Shown in pieces: positions 52,579 through 60,607 of a stretch of 64,000 bases of DNA. The position numbers and the translations under genes are program-made. The DNA lies in assembly GCF_000829375.1 (NCBI RefSeq), contig NZ_AP014624.1, forward strand, positions 4,402,001 to 4,466,000, in the 5' to 3' direction. This stretch comes from Chryseobacterium sp. StRB126 (lineage in GTDB: Bacteria; Bacteroidota; Bacteroidia; Flavobacteriales; Weeksellaceae). A model generated the notes under the pieces. The model saw only the letters and a list, made by a program, of their open reading frames with translations, searched no databases and was not told where the DNA came from. Positions within the stretch are counted from its first letter, which is position 1, and the number at the start of each line of letters is the position of its first letter.

Positions 52579-53610
52579 ATGAAAATAAATATTAAAAAGA
52601 AAACTGTCATACTCTGGAGCATTGCGATCATTGCAGTGATTATCCTACCGGATTCTGAAATGTATTATCAACAATATAAACTGAGATCTGAAAAACTCCC
52701 GGAACAATATAAACCATATACTACACTGGATAGCCTGAAAGATAATGACTATGAAGTCATTAAACTATCCCGTGGTATCCATGAACCTGTTATTCAGGAA
52801 AACGACAGTACAATTGTCATCATTACCAAAAGAGATCATGATTCTGAAAAAGAAAGTGCCAATAATATCTATACATGGTATAAAATAAATCTGAAAGGGC
52901 AGATAACAGATAGCCTTCAATATCAATACAATACTGAAAACGGCATTCATAATTATCAGACTTTCAATGATTATATTGTGGATGTAGATCAGAACACCTA
53001 CAGTAATTGGCTGAAAGATGGTGATACAACTCATTATCCTTATAAAAATATAGATGACACCAAAATATTCTCAGTAGCAGAAACTGAAAACATCATTGCA
53101 GACAGGGATTATATGTATGATGATATTATTCACTCTGAATCCTCTGGAAATGAGTATAAGTATAAATTGACAGTATTTAAAGACAATGTCTGGAATTATT
53201 TTTATGCTGAAAAAGACTGGCACGGTTATCCTAAAAATATACCCAACAAAAAAGCTGTTGATTTCAGCAATGCCGGCTATGAGGTAGACAAATCTACAGG
53301 GCTTATTCAAAGAGATCATGTTCAAAAAGAAGAATGGAATGCCCGTACTTTCTGGAGTTTAAAAAATCTAAGCTGGGGAACCGGAAATGGTTCGGGCCGC
53401 AATGGATGGACAGGAACATCTTATTTTTCCATCAAAATGCCCAAAAAGACACTGCATTACAAACAGGATGCTTTCATAGAGCACCCCGACAACTATGTAA
53501 GAGATCCTTTTACTTTTTTTGTATACCAGCCTAAAAATGGAGATTATATGCTGCTCATTGATGAAGAACGCCAGCTTTACTATCTTATAAGGCCTAAAAA
53601 GATCGGTTAA
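52579..53610 (+). CDS. Uncharacterised membrane-anchored protein, 343 residues
   Basis: I do not recognise the family. An N-terminal hydrophobic segment (TVILWSIAIIAVIILPDSE) anchors a large extracytoplasmic domain rich in Asp, Tyr and Asn. Strand-like stretches such as TIVIITKRDHDSEKE recur, and there is a Gly/Trp-rich part (LSWGTGNGSGRNGWTGTSYF) near residue 275. It ends RQLYYLIRPKKIG. Two small membrane proteins follow on the same strand. Confidence 0.6.
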   Translation: MKINIKKKTVILWSIAIIAVIILPDSEMYYQQYKLRSEKLPEQYKPYTTLDSLKDNDYEVIKLSRGIHEPVIQENDSTIVIITKRDHDSEKESANNIYTWYKINLKGQITDSLQYQYNTENGIHNYQTFNDYIVDVDQNTYSNWLKDGDTTHYPYKNIDDTKIFSVAETENIIADRDYMYDDIIHSESSGNEYKYKLTVFKDNVWNYFYAEKDWHGYPKNIPNKKAVDFSNAGYEVDKSTGLIQRDHVQKEEWNARTFWSLKNLSWGTGNGSGRNGWTGTSYFSIKMPKKTLHYKQDAFIEHPDNYVRDPFTFFVYQPKNGDYMLLIDEERQLYYLIRPKKIG

Positions 53611-53640
53611 TTTTAAAGTACGTCTCAATATAATATTCAT

Positions 53641-53985
53641 ATGAAAATTCTTACACTTTTTTTGAAACGCCTACTCATCACTGCTATTCCCTTGGTTTGT
53701 TTATTTATTTTTGCTGAAGTAGCTTTTCAGAATAACCGGAAAAAGGAGCATCCTACAGATGTTGGTTTAGGAATAATGCTTTTACTGGCGTTTATTCTAA
53801 TCATCCTGTTTATAGGCTTTATGGCAGATTTCATCATCAGACTGAGAAAGAAAGAGTATCAAACAGCTCTTACTGATCTTCCTTTTCTATTATGCTTTTT
53901 TATTCCTGCTCTTTATATCTCGTGCTTATGGACAGGTGGTGATGGCTTTTGCAGCTGGGTGCTTGATAGTGTACGTAATTTATGA
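53641..53985 (+). CDS. Small multi-pass membrane protein, 114 residues
   Basis: Three to four hydrophobic helices are visible (LLITAIPLVCLFIFAEVAF, GIMLLLAFILIILFIGFMADF, DLPFLLCFFIPALYISCLW). No family recognised. Its stop overlaps the start of the next gene by 4 bp (ATGA), so they are coupled. Confidence 0.62.
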   Translation: MKILTLFLKRLLITAIPLVCLFIFAEVAFQNNRKKEHPTDVGLGIMLLLAFILIILFIGFMADFIIRLRKKEYQTALTDLPFLLCFFIPALYISCLWTGGDGFCSWVLDSVRNL

Positions 53986-54347
53986 TCCTGATCGTTTTAC
54001 TTTTTTGTTTTTTACTTGTAGGTGTTCTTTTATTTAAGCGCACATTAAAAATCCTGTTTATTGTATTGGCGATATTATTTGGAATAGGTGTCTATTTTCT
54101 TCACGGAATTGGTATTGAAGACTATTATGGCCGTAATAATCATATTTATTTTGAGGGTAAAGAAGGTGATACGGTTGTTATGGTAAACAATCAAACGCAA
54201 CAGCCTATTGCTACCGGGCAAATTCAGAGAAAAACATGGAACAGAGTATTCATAGTGTCAGAAAAAGATACATTGGATCTGATGGACTGGATTGAAAAGG
54301 AAGCCGGATATATGGCCGAAGTAGATTGTAAACTGAAGCAGAAGTGA
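53982..54347 (+). CDS. Small membrane protein, 121 residues
   Basis: Two N-terminal hydrophobic helices (ILIVLLFCFLLVGVLLF and ILFIVLAILFGIGVYFLHG) precede a beta-rich domain with YFEGKEGDTVVMVNNQTQQP. The family is not recognised. It is coupled to the preceding membrane protein and ends 4 bp from a convergent lipoprotein gene. Confidence 0.6.
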   Translation: MILIVLLFCFLLVGVLLFKRTLKILFIVLAILFGIGVYFLHGIGIEDYYGRNNHIYFEGKEGDTVVMVNNQTQQPIATGQIQRKTWNRVFIVSEKDTLDLMDWIEKEAGYMAEVDCKLKQK

Positions 54348-54351
54348 AAAA

Positions 54352-54945
54352 TTAAGCTCCTGCTTTTATGGTATAATAGGTATTAAAACCTTTATAAATA
54401 TGGGTTTCTTTTAATTTCCCTTTTTTATATATTTCAATTGTATTGGTATCTGATGTTTTTTTATGGAAGTATTTTATTTTGGTTAATTGTTGATCACTAT
54501 TAAAAAATTCCGTCTTCAGATTTCTGCCGTCTTCCTGATAATGGATGGTCTCCAGATTACCGTTTTTCTTATATAAATACGTTTTTGAATTATAAAAACC
54601 TCCCTGGTCATAAGTAATTCCTTCATACTTGTACTGAGCCGTGTATTTTCCTTCTTTTACTAACTGTTTCTTGTCATTATAAATAAAATAGTAAGCTCCA
54701 TCCTTCGGATTGAGCAATTCATAATGTATTGTTAGCTTCGGCTTAGTTTCAGGATGTTTTACAATCAATTCTTCTTTTCTGAAAACCGCAGGATCATTTT
54801 GATAAACCCGTAATGTATCTGTATCTTGAGAACCTCCCTTGAAATAGGCTTTGGAAATAAGTGTATTAACAGAATAATCCTTCGCTTTAATACAACTGCA
54901 CCCAATAATTATGGCAAAAAATAAAAGAACTGATCGTATTTTCAT
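54352..54945 (-). CDS. MORN/YwqK-like exported protein, probable lipoprotein
   Basis: The 197-residue protein has a hydrophobic leader ending IIGCSC, a likely lipobox. Its body is a series of short strand-turn repeats of the type Y-x-N-D-K-K-Q-L-V-K-E-G-x-Y and LYKKNGNLETIHYQEDGRNLKTE in parts, as in MORN-variant (YwqK) proteins. Many YwqK relatives are antitoxins or envelope-associated. It is the last of three minus-strand genes for exported proteins. Confidence 0.66.
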   Translation of the reverse strand: MKIRSVLLFFAIIIGCSCIKAKDYSVNTLISKAYFKGGSQDTDTLRVYQNDPAVFRKEELIVKHPETKPKLTIHYELLNPKDGAYYFIYNDKKQLVKEGKYTAQYKYEGITYDQGGFYNSKTYLYKKNGNLETIHYQEDGRNLKTEFFNSDQQLTKIKYFHKKTSDTNTIEIYKKGKLKETHIYKGFNTYYTIKAGA

Positions 54946-54962
54946 TATAAGTTTTTTGATAT

Positions 54963-55442
54963 TTAAGGGACCGTTTCCACACCTGAAAGCTTAAAGTTTC
55001 CTTTTTCATCCTTTAGCCAAAAGACAAATTGAGCTCCTTCATGACCGTCTCCAAACTCATTTGGACGATAAGTAGTATACAGTACGATATAATCTCTGTC
55101 TTTGAATCCGGGATCAGAGCCGTCAAAAGAAAATTTTATTTCATTACGCCCTAATCTTTCCAGTAATTCTTTGTTGAAAATAGTGCGGATATGTTTCTTG
55201 TAAAAAGCATCTTTTCCTACAAAATAACTTTTTCCCGGTGTTTCATCAACACACAGAGAACAATATACTTTTGAGGTTGTTAACTGATTCAAGGCAGTAT
55301 AATCTTTCTCAGTAATCAGATGAATTACTTTTTGAGTAAACTGTTCAGCTTTAGACTGTAGTTCTTCGTTATCTTTTTTCTGTCCGTAGCTTATCAGGTG
55401 AAAGCCTATAAAAAGTAATGACAGGTATTGTTTTAATTTCAT
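54963..55442 (-). CDS. Exported protein of unknown family, paralogue of 56988-57494
   Basis: The 159-residue protein has a signal peptide (KLKQYLSLLFIGFHLISYGQ). It shares the order QKVIHLITEKDYTALNQL, a C-S-L-C pair, DAFYKKHIRTIFNKELLERL, and a closing KGNFKLSGVETVP with the protein at 56988. The C-x2-C pair could hold metal or a disulfide. The start at 55442 puts the signal peptide first; an upstream in-frame start adds 16 residues and is less likely. Confidence 0.66.
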   Translation of the reverse strand: MKLKQYLSLLFIGFHLISYGQKKDNEELQSKAEQFTQKVIHLITEKDYTALNQLTTSKVYCSLCVDETPGKSYFVGKDAFYKKHIRTIFNKELLERLGRNEIKFSFDGSDPGFKDRDYIVLYTTYRPNEFGDGHEGAQFVFWLKDEKGNFKLSGVETVP

Positions 55443-55499
55443 TTTACTATTTGTTTTGGTTCTTATTTTACAATCACAGACTAATGACATTTTATATTT

Positions 55500-56144
55500 T
55501 TAACAAGGAAACCACCACCGGATTGAATGTATTAAGTTATTTTTAAAATATATATTAATGTGTCCGTCGGAAATTCCCTCTTTATCCTCTCTTAACCTGA
55601 TAACCGGAAGCTCTCCTTCACCGGAAATCTCCAAATGATCAATATTTCGTACAGAGTTAGGAAATATTTTTCTAATATCCTCCAGCCTAGTTTTAGAATC
55701 TATTCTTTTCCCTTTATACAGAATGAAATTTCCATTGAGAAACCTAAATTCATTAACGCCTACCTTTTCTTTACTATTTTCAAAACAAGATCCGTTTTTA
55801 TACAGGTATTTATCTTCCGGAGTCCCTTCATCAAAGATGTAAGCACAAGGATCCTCATCAGCCATAAGCCTGATACTGTCCGGTTTTCCAAAAACCTTTT
55901 CAAAATCTTTAAGATCAAAAATTCTTTCGGCCTTACCATTGAACCGTATGTCTTCTGCCAGCATGACATCATCCTGCCCGTCTTTTACTTCCTCTGAAAT
56001 CTCTTTTGAATTATCTCCCGTTGAATCGACTTTCCCCTTACTTTCTTTCAGCTCAGTTTTAGATGACACGGTGAGTTTTTCCTCTTTTTTCTTATTGCAG
56101 GCCTGCAATAGAATGATAACAAGTACAATAGAAAAATACCTCAT
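55500..56144 (-). CDS. Lipoprotein of unknown function, 214 residues
   Basis: A lipobox at LLQACN follows a short signal. The next ~60 residues are a Lys/Ser/Glu-rich linker. The folded part contains DLKDFEKVFGKPDSIRLMADEDPCAYIF, GVNEFRFLNGNFILYKGKRIDS and INIYFKNNLIHSIRWWFPC, with Cys that may pair. No family recognised. It leads the three-gene run of exported proteins. Confidence 0.62.
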   Translation of the reverse strand: MRYFSIVLVIILLQACNKKKEEKLTVSSKTELKESKGKVDSTGDNSKEISEEVKDGQDDVMLAEDIRFNGKAERIFDLKDFEKVFGKPDSIRLMADEDPCAYIFDEGTPEDKYLYKNGSCFENSKEKVGVNEFRFLNGNFILYKGKRIDSKTRLEDIRKIFPNSVRNIDHLEISGEGELPVIRLREDKEGISDGHINIYFKNNLIHSIRWWFPC

Positions 56145-56365
56145 ACATTAGTTTTGCTTACATGGTGTGAAACGCTTCGATTCAAAAGCAAAGGTTATTT
56201 TGTCCTCAACCAAAATCGTTTTATTTATCCGTGCTAAAGTACAAAAAACAGTGTATTAGAATACTATTCTCTCTGATTTTCATTTTCTTTCATCTTATGA
56301 TTTATTTTTATTTTGTATTTTTAGTATTCAATTAAAAACCAAACCATTATAACTCATCATTGAAC

Positions 56366-56860
56366 ATGCTGAATATTTATCATTCTTTACTCATTGGAGC
56401 ATCAAGGGAAAAAGTCTATCACGCTATCAGCAGCCAGTCCGGATTATCTGCATGGTGGACACCGCAGGCCAAAACCAGTGCTGAAATTGGCAGTATTGCC
56501 CGGTTCTCTTTTGGCCCGGATTATTTTAAGGAAATGAAACTCGTAAAGCTTAGCCCTTTTGAAGAAATTCAGTGGCATTGTGTTTCAGGCGCTCATGAGT
56601 GGATAGGAACTGATATTTCTTTTCATCTTTTATCCGGCGATAAGGAAACATTGCGTAAAATGCATCCGGAAATGGAAGGCCAAATTGAGCAATTGGTATA
56701 TGACAGCGGTACCTTATTAATTTTTCACCACAAGGGCTGGGATACCTATTCACCTATGTTTGCTGAATGCAATTATACCTGGGGACAATTTCTGAGAAGT
56801 TTAAAATTGCTTTGTGAAACCGGCAAAGGCAAGCCCTGGCCTCACCAGCACCGTCTGTGA
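56366..56860 (+). CDS. SRPBCC/AHSA1-like domain protein
   Basis: The 164-residue cytosolic protein has the START-like pattern ASREKVYHAISSQSGLSAWWTPQ, ARFSFGPDYFKEMKLVKLSP, IQWHCVSGAHEWIGTDISFHL, and a C-terminal helix FAECNYTWGQFLRSLKLLCE. These are usual for the AHSA1/polyketide-cyclase-like family, which binds hydrophobic ligands or assists chaperones. The start is the ATG at 56366, two codons after an in-frame TTG. It is isolated among minus-strand genes. Confidence 0.83.
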   Translation: MLNIYHSLLIGASREKVYHAISSQSGLSAWWTPQAKTSAEIGSIARFSFGPDYFKEMKLVKLSPFEEIQWHCVSGAHEWIGTDISFHLLSGDKETLRKMHPEMEGQIEQLVYDSGTLLIFHHKGWDTYSPMFAECNYTWGQFLRSLKLLCETGKGKPWPHQHRL

Positions 56861-56987
56861 GAAGGCTGGAAACCGGAAGAAGGACGCTGGAAGTTACTTT
56901 TAGTCTTATCATGAATGATTATCATAAAATCAACTTATAGCAATTCTTTAGGAGTGTGGTAATTCTCAGTTTCCAGCTTAGATGCAA

Positions 56988-57494
56988 TTATGGAATAACA
57001 TCAATTCCTGTTATTTTAAATTTCCCCTCAGTTTTCCTCAAAGTAATCATTCCTTGAGTACCTTCCCAATGTTCCGAAGGCGGAACCAGGGTATATAAAA
57101 AGGAAATTCCGTGTTGCTTCATTTCTTCATTAAAATAAGGATGGAAAAACTGTATAGTAAACTTCTGATGTTTTCTAACTTCAGCTTTTAACTCTTTCTC
57201 AAAAAAGATTTTATAATGTTCTTTATAAAATAATTCCTTGGCTACCTTCACTGTGACAAGGTTACTGTTTTTAGACTTAAGATAATCAAGGCACGGTCTG
57301 CAATAGAAGGGAAATTCACAAAGTGTTTCTAATTTGGCTTTATCATTTCTGATAACAGCATCCGCAAAATCTTTCCAGAATTCTTGCAAAAGAATCTTAT
57401 CCTGAGTGGAGATTCCATGAGCAGAGTTACCTGCCTGCCCATGGATTGACACTGAAAATAAAAGACCGCACAATAAAGCCGGAATACTTTTCAT
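56988..57494 (-). CDS. Exported protein of unknown family, paralogue of 54963-55442
   Basis: The 168-residue protein has a signal peptide (SIPALLCGLLFSVSIHGQ). FADAVIRNDKAKLETLCEFPFYCRPCLDYL holds a C-x2-C pair, KELFYKEHYKIFFEKELKAEV follows, and it closes with EGKFKITGIDVIP. The shared blocks make it a diverged copy of the gene at 54963. It lies 14 bp after a lipoprotein gene, and the two form a small operon. Confidence 0.66.
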   Translation of the reverse strand: MKSIPALLCGLLFSVSIHGQAGNSAHGISTQDKILLQEFWKDFADAVIRNDKAKLETLCEFPFYCRPCLDYLKSKNSNLVTVKVAKELFYKEHYKIFFEKELKAEVRKHQKFTIQFFHPYFNEEMKQHGISFLYTLVPPSEHWEGTQGMITLRKTEGKFKITGIDVIP

Positions 57495-57508
57495 AGCAGA
57501 TTATTTTT

Positions 57509-58204
57509 CTACTTCAGATTATTATTTTCCTTATAAAATTTATCGTCTGTTTCTTTAATAAAATCAAGATAACTGAAATTAGCAGCCTTGTTTCTGCGAT
57601 ATTGCAGATAATCATTATAATATTGGAATACTCCGCCTAATCTGGATGTTAACAAAGGTGTTTCCTTGGCACTGATAGCTTCTACATATCCCACTTTCTT
57701 TCCTTTTTCATTCACCATAGACAATACCAGATAGGTGATATTATTCTGTTTGCCACTAAAAACTCTGGCTCTTTCTACATCATCTTTCCCGTTATCAAAA
57801 ACCAGTTTGAACTTATCTTTCTTATTCAACAGATGGTCCAATACTTTTTGAAAATTGTCCGGATTTTCAAGAGTCAATTTAAATCCTTCTAACTGAGCTC
57901 CTTTATCTTTTCCATAAAAAGAAAGCATACCTGGAGTATAGAACTCTGAATCCGGAGCGTCTTCAATATTAATTCCGCCAAAATTGATAGGAAACTTACC
58001 GTCATTAACTATATCCGCTTTGTATACGGAATATTGAACAGCTGGTGTTCCCACTCCGATTCCATACGATTTCAAACCCAATGTTTTTAAATCTGCCTGC
58101 TTAACGGGAAGCATCATTTTTTCTAAATCAAAACCCTGGCTTTGACATGATTGAAATAAAAATGAAAAGCTTAGTATTACAAAGAGAAATTTCAGTTGAT
58201 GCAT
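57509..58204 (-). CDS. Lipoprotein of unknown function, 231 residues
   Basis: A signal peptide with lipobox FQSCQSQ is followed by a body of alternating strands and helices (FKLTLENPDNFQKVLDHLL, ITYLVLSMVNEKGKKVGYVE). It ends in a helix NFSYLDFIKETDDKFYKEN. I do not recognise the family. It is cotranscribed with the paralogue gene after it. Confidence 0.62.
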   Translation of the reverse strand: MHQLKFLFVILSFSFLFQSCQSQGFDLEKMMLPVKQADLKTLGLKSYGIGVGTPAVQYSVYKADIVNDGKFPINFGGINIEDAPDSEFYTPGMLSFYGKDKGAQLEGFKLTLENPDNFQKVLDHLLNKKDKFKLVFDNGKDDVERARVFSGKQNNITYLVLSMVNEKGKKVGYVEAISAKETPLLTSRLGGVFQYYNDYLQYRRNKAANFSYLDFIKETDDKFYKENNNLK

Positions 58205-58257
58205 CGTATTAAAATTTTAGATTGGTAATAAACGGACAAGATACAAAATTTAGAATC

Positions 58258-58719
58258 TTAGTATTTATTATTTAATCCCGGTTTCTGAAATGCAGTTTGA
58301 AAACTGAAAGCATATTCGGATGGCCCGTTCTTCTGAAGATATTCTAATCTTTCCAGCGCTTCTTCTACACTGGGATATTGACCGTCTTTAATCCACCACA
58401 GCACATAATACGCTTTCCCATATTTTTGAAACCATTCTTTTCTTCTTCGTAAAAAATCCACATGAAAGGTTTTATAAGTAAAGTACTCCAATGATTCTTT
58501 GTCTTTCCATACGGAGAGATTGATGATAATCTGTTCATCATTAAATGGATTAAAACCTGTAGCATTATTATCTTCATCTTTTAATCTCCAGACAAAGCCA
58601 TTGCTCTCTTCTGCCAGTTGATTCACTGAATCAAAATGCTCTACAAATTCTTTCATTACCGGATCTTCAATATTCACGCCTATCATCTTGGCTACGTTAA
58701 TCTGTGCTAATTGATACAT
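58258..58719 (-). CDS. DUF3291-family protein
   Basis: The 153-residue soluble protein has the DUF3291 (monooxygenase-like) plan: YQLAQINVAKMIGVNIEDP, ESNGFVWRLKDEDNNATGF, IIINLSVWKDKESLEYFTY, HVDFLRRRKEWF, and YVLWWIKDGQYPSVEEALE. It has a dimeric ferredoxin-like fold and may bind a small aromatic molecule. The start at 58719 removes an implausible 18-residue extension. It is divergent from an HxlR regulator 94 bp away, its likely controller. Confidence 0.82.
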   Translation of the reverse strand: MYQLAQINVAKMIGVNIEDPVMKEFVEHFDSVNQLAEESNGFVWRLKDEDNNATGFNPFNDEQIIINLSVWKDKESLEYFTYKTFHVDFLRRRKEWFQKYGKAYYVLWWIKDGQYPSVEEALERLEYLQKNGPSEYAFSFQTAFQKPGLNNKY

Positions 58720-58812
58720 TTTATTATTTGCTGTTTTATGTCTATTATTGTGTAAAAATAAACTCTGCAGCATAAGTATAAAATAACTATCAATTTAGAT
58801 ACTATAAAAAAG

Positions 58813-59175
58813 ATGGAAAAAGAATGTGAGACGTCCTATATCAATATCGGTGAAAAATCCTATCCCTGTGCCGTAAGTTTTGTGATGGATCTTATTGGCG
58901 GAAGATGGAAAGGAGTAATTGTATGTCATTTAAAAAATGGTGATAAACGGTTTGGAGAACTCAAAAAAGAACTTGCCTTTATCACGGAGACAACACTCAG
59001 TCTTCAGTTGAGGCAACTGGAAAGAGACGGACTGATTACCAGAACTGTTTTCGGAACAAAACCTCCTGTGAAAGTAGTTTACAGTTTATCGGAATTGGGC
59101 ACTTCGTTCATTCCGTTGCTGGATAATATCAATGATTGGGGTAAAAACATTCTGGAAAATAAAATAACATCTTAA
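58813..59175 (+). CDS. HxlR-family transcriptional regulator
   Basis: The 120-residue winged-helix protein reads YPCAVSFVMDLIGGRWKGVIVCHL with the family G-G-K/R-W motif. The recognition part is KRFGELKKELAFITETTLSLQL, followed by RQLERDGLITRTVFGTKPPVKVVYSLSELG in pieces. The N-terminal Cys (C5 region) could sense electrophiles or disulfide stress, as in HypR/YodB relatives. It is divergent from the DUF3291 gene, and autoregulation with that gene is plausible. Confidence 0.92.
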   Translation: MEKECETSYINIGEKSYPCAVSFVMDLIGGRWKGVIVCHLKNGDKRFGELKKELAFITETTLSLQLRQLERDGLITRTVFGTKPPVKVVYSLSELGTSFIPLLDNINDWGKNILENKITS

Positions 59176-59218
59176 AAACCTGACTTATTCTTTCAGATTC
59201 TTAAGATGTTAGCTCTGT

Positions 59219-59764
59219 TTAATATACTTTGCTTCCTTTGATAGTGAGGGTATGTTTGGTTTTTATTGAGGGGCAGCATCTTCCATCCTCTTCTGTATAT
59301 TCCAGTTTTTCGACAATGATTTTTCCATTTTTGATGGTATCAAAAGCAAAAAGATAATCCGGTTCATAACCGGCAATCACTTTAACGGCATGCCCATCAT
59401 TCTTGTACAATGATAATCCCTGCCCTATGAGTGCGTTTCCGCCTTCTGGGGCAATATTCCAATAAATGGCTACATCTTCTATCCCATCACCGGTAAAGTC
59501 ACCAACATGAGGATCCTGAAGATCAATCACTCCATCATCATAGGTTTTAAGAATCTTAGGTAAATAGGCTTCAAATTGTTTCACGGCTAACTTTACGGCT
59601 TCTTCTTTAGAAATTCTGTCTTTAGACGATTCTTTAGATTTTTCTTCTTCTTTGGATAAAGATTTTTCTTCTTTTAGCTCCCCTTTTTGATGTTCTTTAC
59701 GCTCAGAATTGTTACAGCTTATTAATACTGCCAGCAGACCTATTACACCGATGATTTTTTTCAT
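59219..59764 (-). CDS. Lipoprotein, 181 residues, FG-GAP-like
   Basis: A lipobox (VLISCN) is followed by a Lys/Glu/Ser-rich linker and a domain with DPHVGDFTGDGIEDVAIYWN. That D-x-T-G-D-G-x-x-D motif is like FG-GAP or related calcium loops found in exported proteins. C-terminal strands include IIVEKLEYTEEDGRCCPSI with an adjacent Cys pair. Function unknown. Confidence 0.66.
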   Translation of the reverse strand: MKKIIGVIGLLAVLISCNNSERKEHQKGELKEEKSLSKEEEKSKESSKDRISKEEAVKLAVKQFEAYLPKILKTYDDGVIDLQDPHVGDFTGDGIEDVAIYWNIAPEGGNALIGQGLSLYKNDGHAVKVIAGYEPDYLFAFDTIKNGKIIVEKLEYTEEDGRCCPSIKTKHTLTIKGSKVY

Positions 59765-59940
59765 ATATTTTGTATTTCAGAGGATAAAATTAAGAGGATA
59801 AATATACAGCAATATGATAAGATCAGGACTATTGCATCTTTATTTTACCTCCTCACGTATAAAATCCTCATCAATTACTCCTTACCTAAAAAATAATAAT
59901 GATAACCAAAATATCAATCGCTGAAATAAAAAGTGGAGTC

Positions 59941-60103
59941 TATATACAATTTTACACCCTTGTCATTCTGACGAAGGAAGAATCTCATATTTGGCTTAGA
60001 TTCTTCATTTCACTTCTGAACTACGTTCGCAGGTCTTCAGCCTGTATTCAGAATGACAGGGTCAAAATAGTAAAATATTAGGGTCAGTGTAAAATTGTAT
60101 ATA
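59941..60103. mobile_element. MITE-like 163-bp element, copy A
   Basis: The ends 59941-59957 and 60087-60103 are exact 17-bp inverted repeats (TATATACAATTTTACAC). The element has no coding capacity. A copy with about 4 differences in 163 bp lies at 62353-62515 in the same orientation, and a decayed piece lies at 2041. The interior repeats the GTCATTCTGAC / GTCATTCTGAAT motif as an inner inverted pair. The outer TA could be a duplicated TA target, as with mariner/IS630 transposases, but this is not proven. The rest of the 59765-60116 spacer shows nothing else. Confidence 0.85.
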
Positions 60104-60116
60104 ATTACCTAAAAAG

Positions 60117-60578
60117 TTATACTCCGAATTGTCTCAGATGATGATCCATGTGCTTGTATGCCGCTATTCCCCATTCGTGAGTTGAAATATTTCCAAAAGC
60201 AGGATGAGAAAGGGTTAAAGGATGAGTATTGACAGGGAATTCATTAATTAAATGGATAAATTCATTTTTATATTCCTCAAAATCAAGCTCATTGGCTTTT
60301 CCTTTGGTATGATGCTCCAGTTCACTCTGAATATTCTTTTTAAAATTGGGGGCAATATAAAGGGCAAGGATTCTCAATAAATATTGCTTTATTTGAGTCT
60401 TATTATATCCTCTGCTTTCTTCTAAGATTTGCCGGTTACAGGAATTACAATGAAGAAGCATTTCACTAGCCGTCATGGTTCCCCATTGAGGCTGATGGGT
60501 TACCGATAAGTTCTTAACCCTTACAATAATGAAATCAGCAGCCTCCTTTTTTAAAAGATTCTTTTTCATAGTAATCAT
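60117..60578 (-). CDS. DUF1569/DinB-like protein
   Basis: The 153-residue protein shows the DUF1569 layout: HQPQWGTMTASEMLLHCNSC with a metal-type His near residue 43, HPAFGNISTHEWGIAAYKHMDHHLRQFGV at the end. The C-terminal H-x2-H-H cluster and the first His suggest a DinB-like four-helix bundle with a metal site. Its stop lies 13 bp from MITE copy A. It is 29 bp after the TPR/LuxR-type regulator on the same strand. Confidence 0.86.
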   Translation of the reverse strand: MITMKKNLLKKEAADFIIVRVKNLSVTHQPQWGTMTASEMLLHCNSCNRQILEESRGYNKTQIKQYLLRILALYIAPNFKKNIQSELEHHTKGKANELDFEEYKNEFIHLINEFPVNTHPLTLSHPAFGNISTHEWGIAAYKHMDHHLRQFGV

Positions 60579-60607
60579 GATTTTATAATTTTAAAAATCA
60601 ACCTGTC

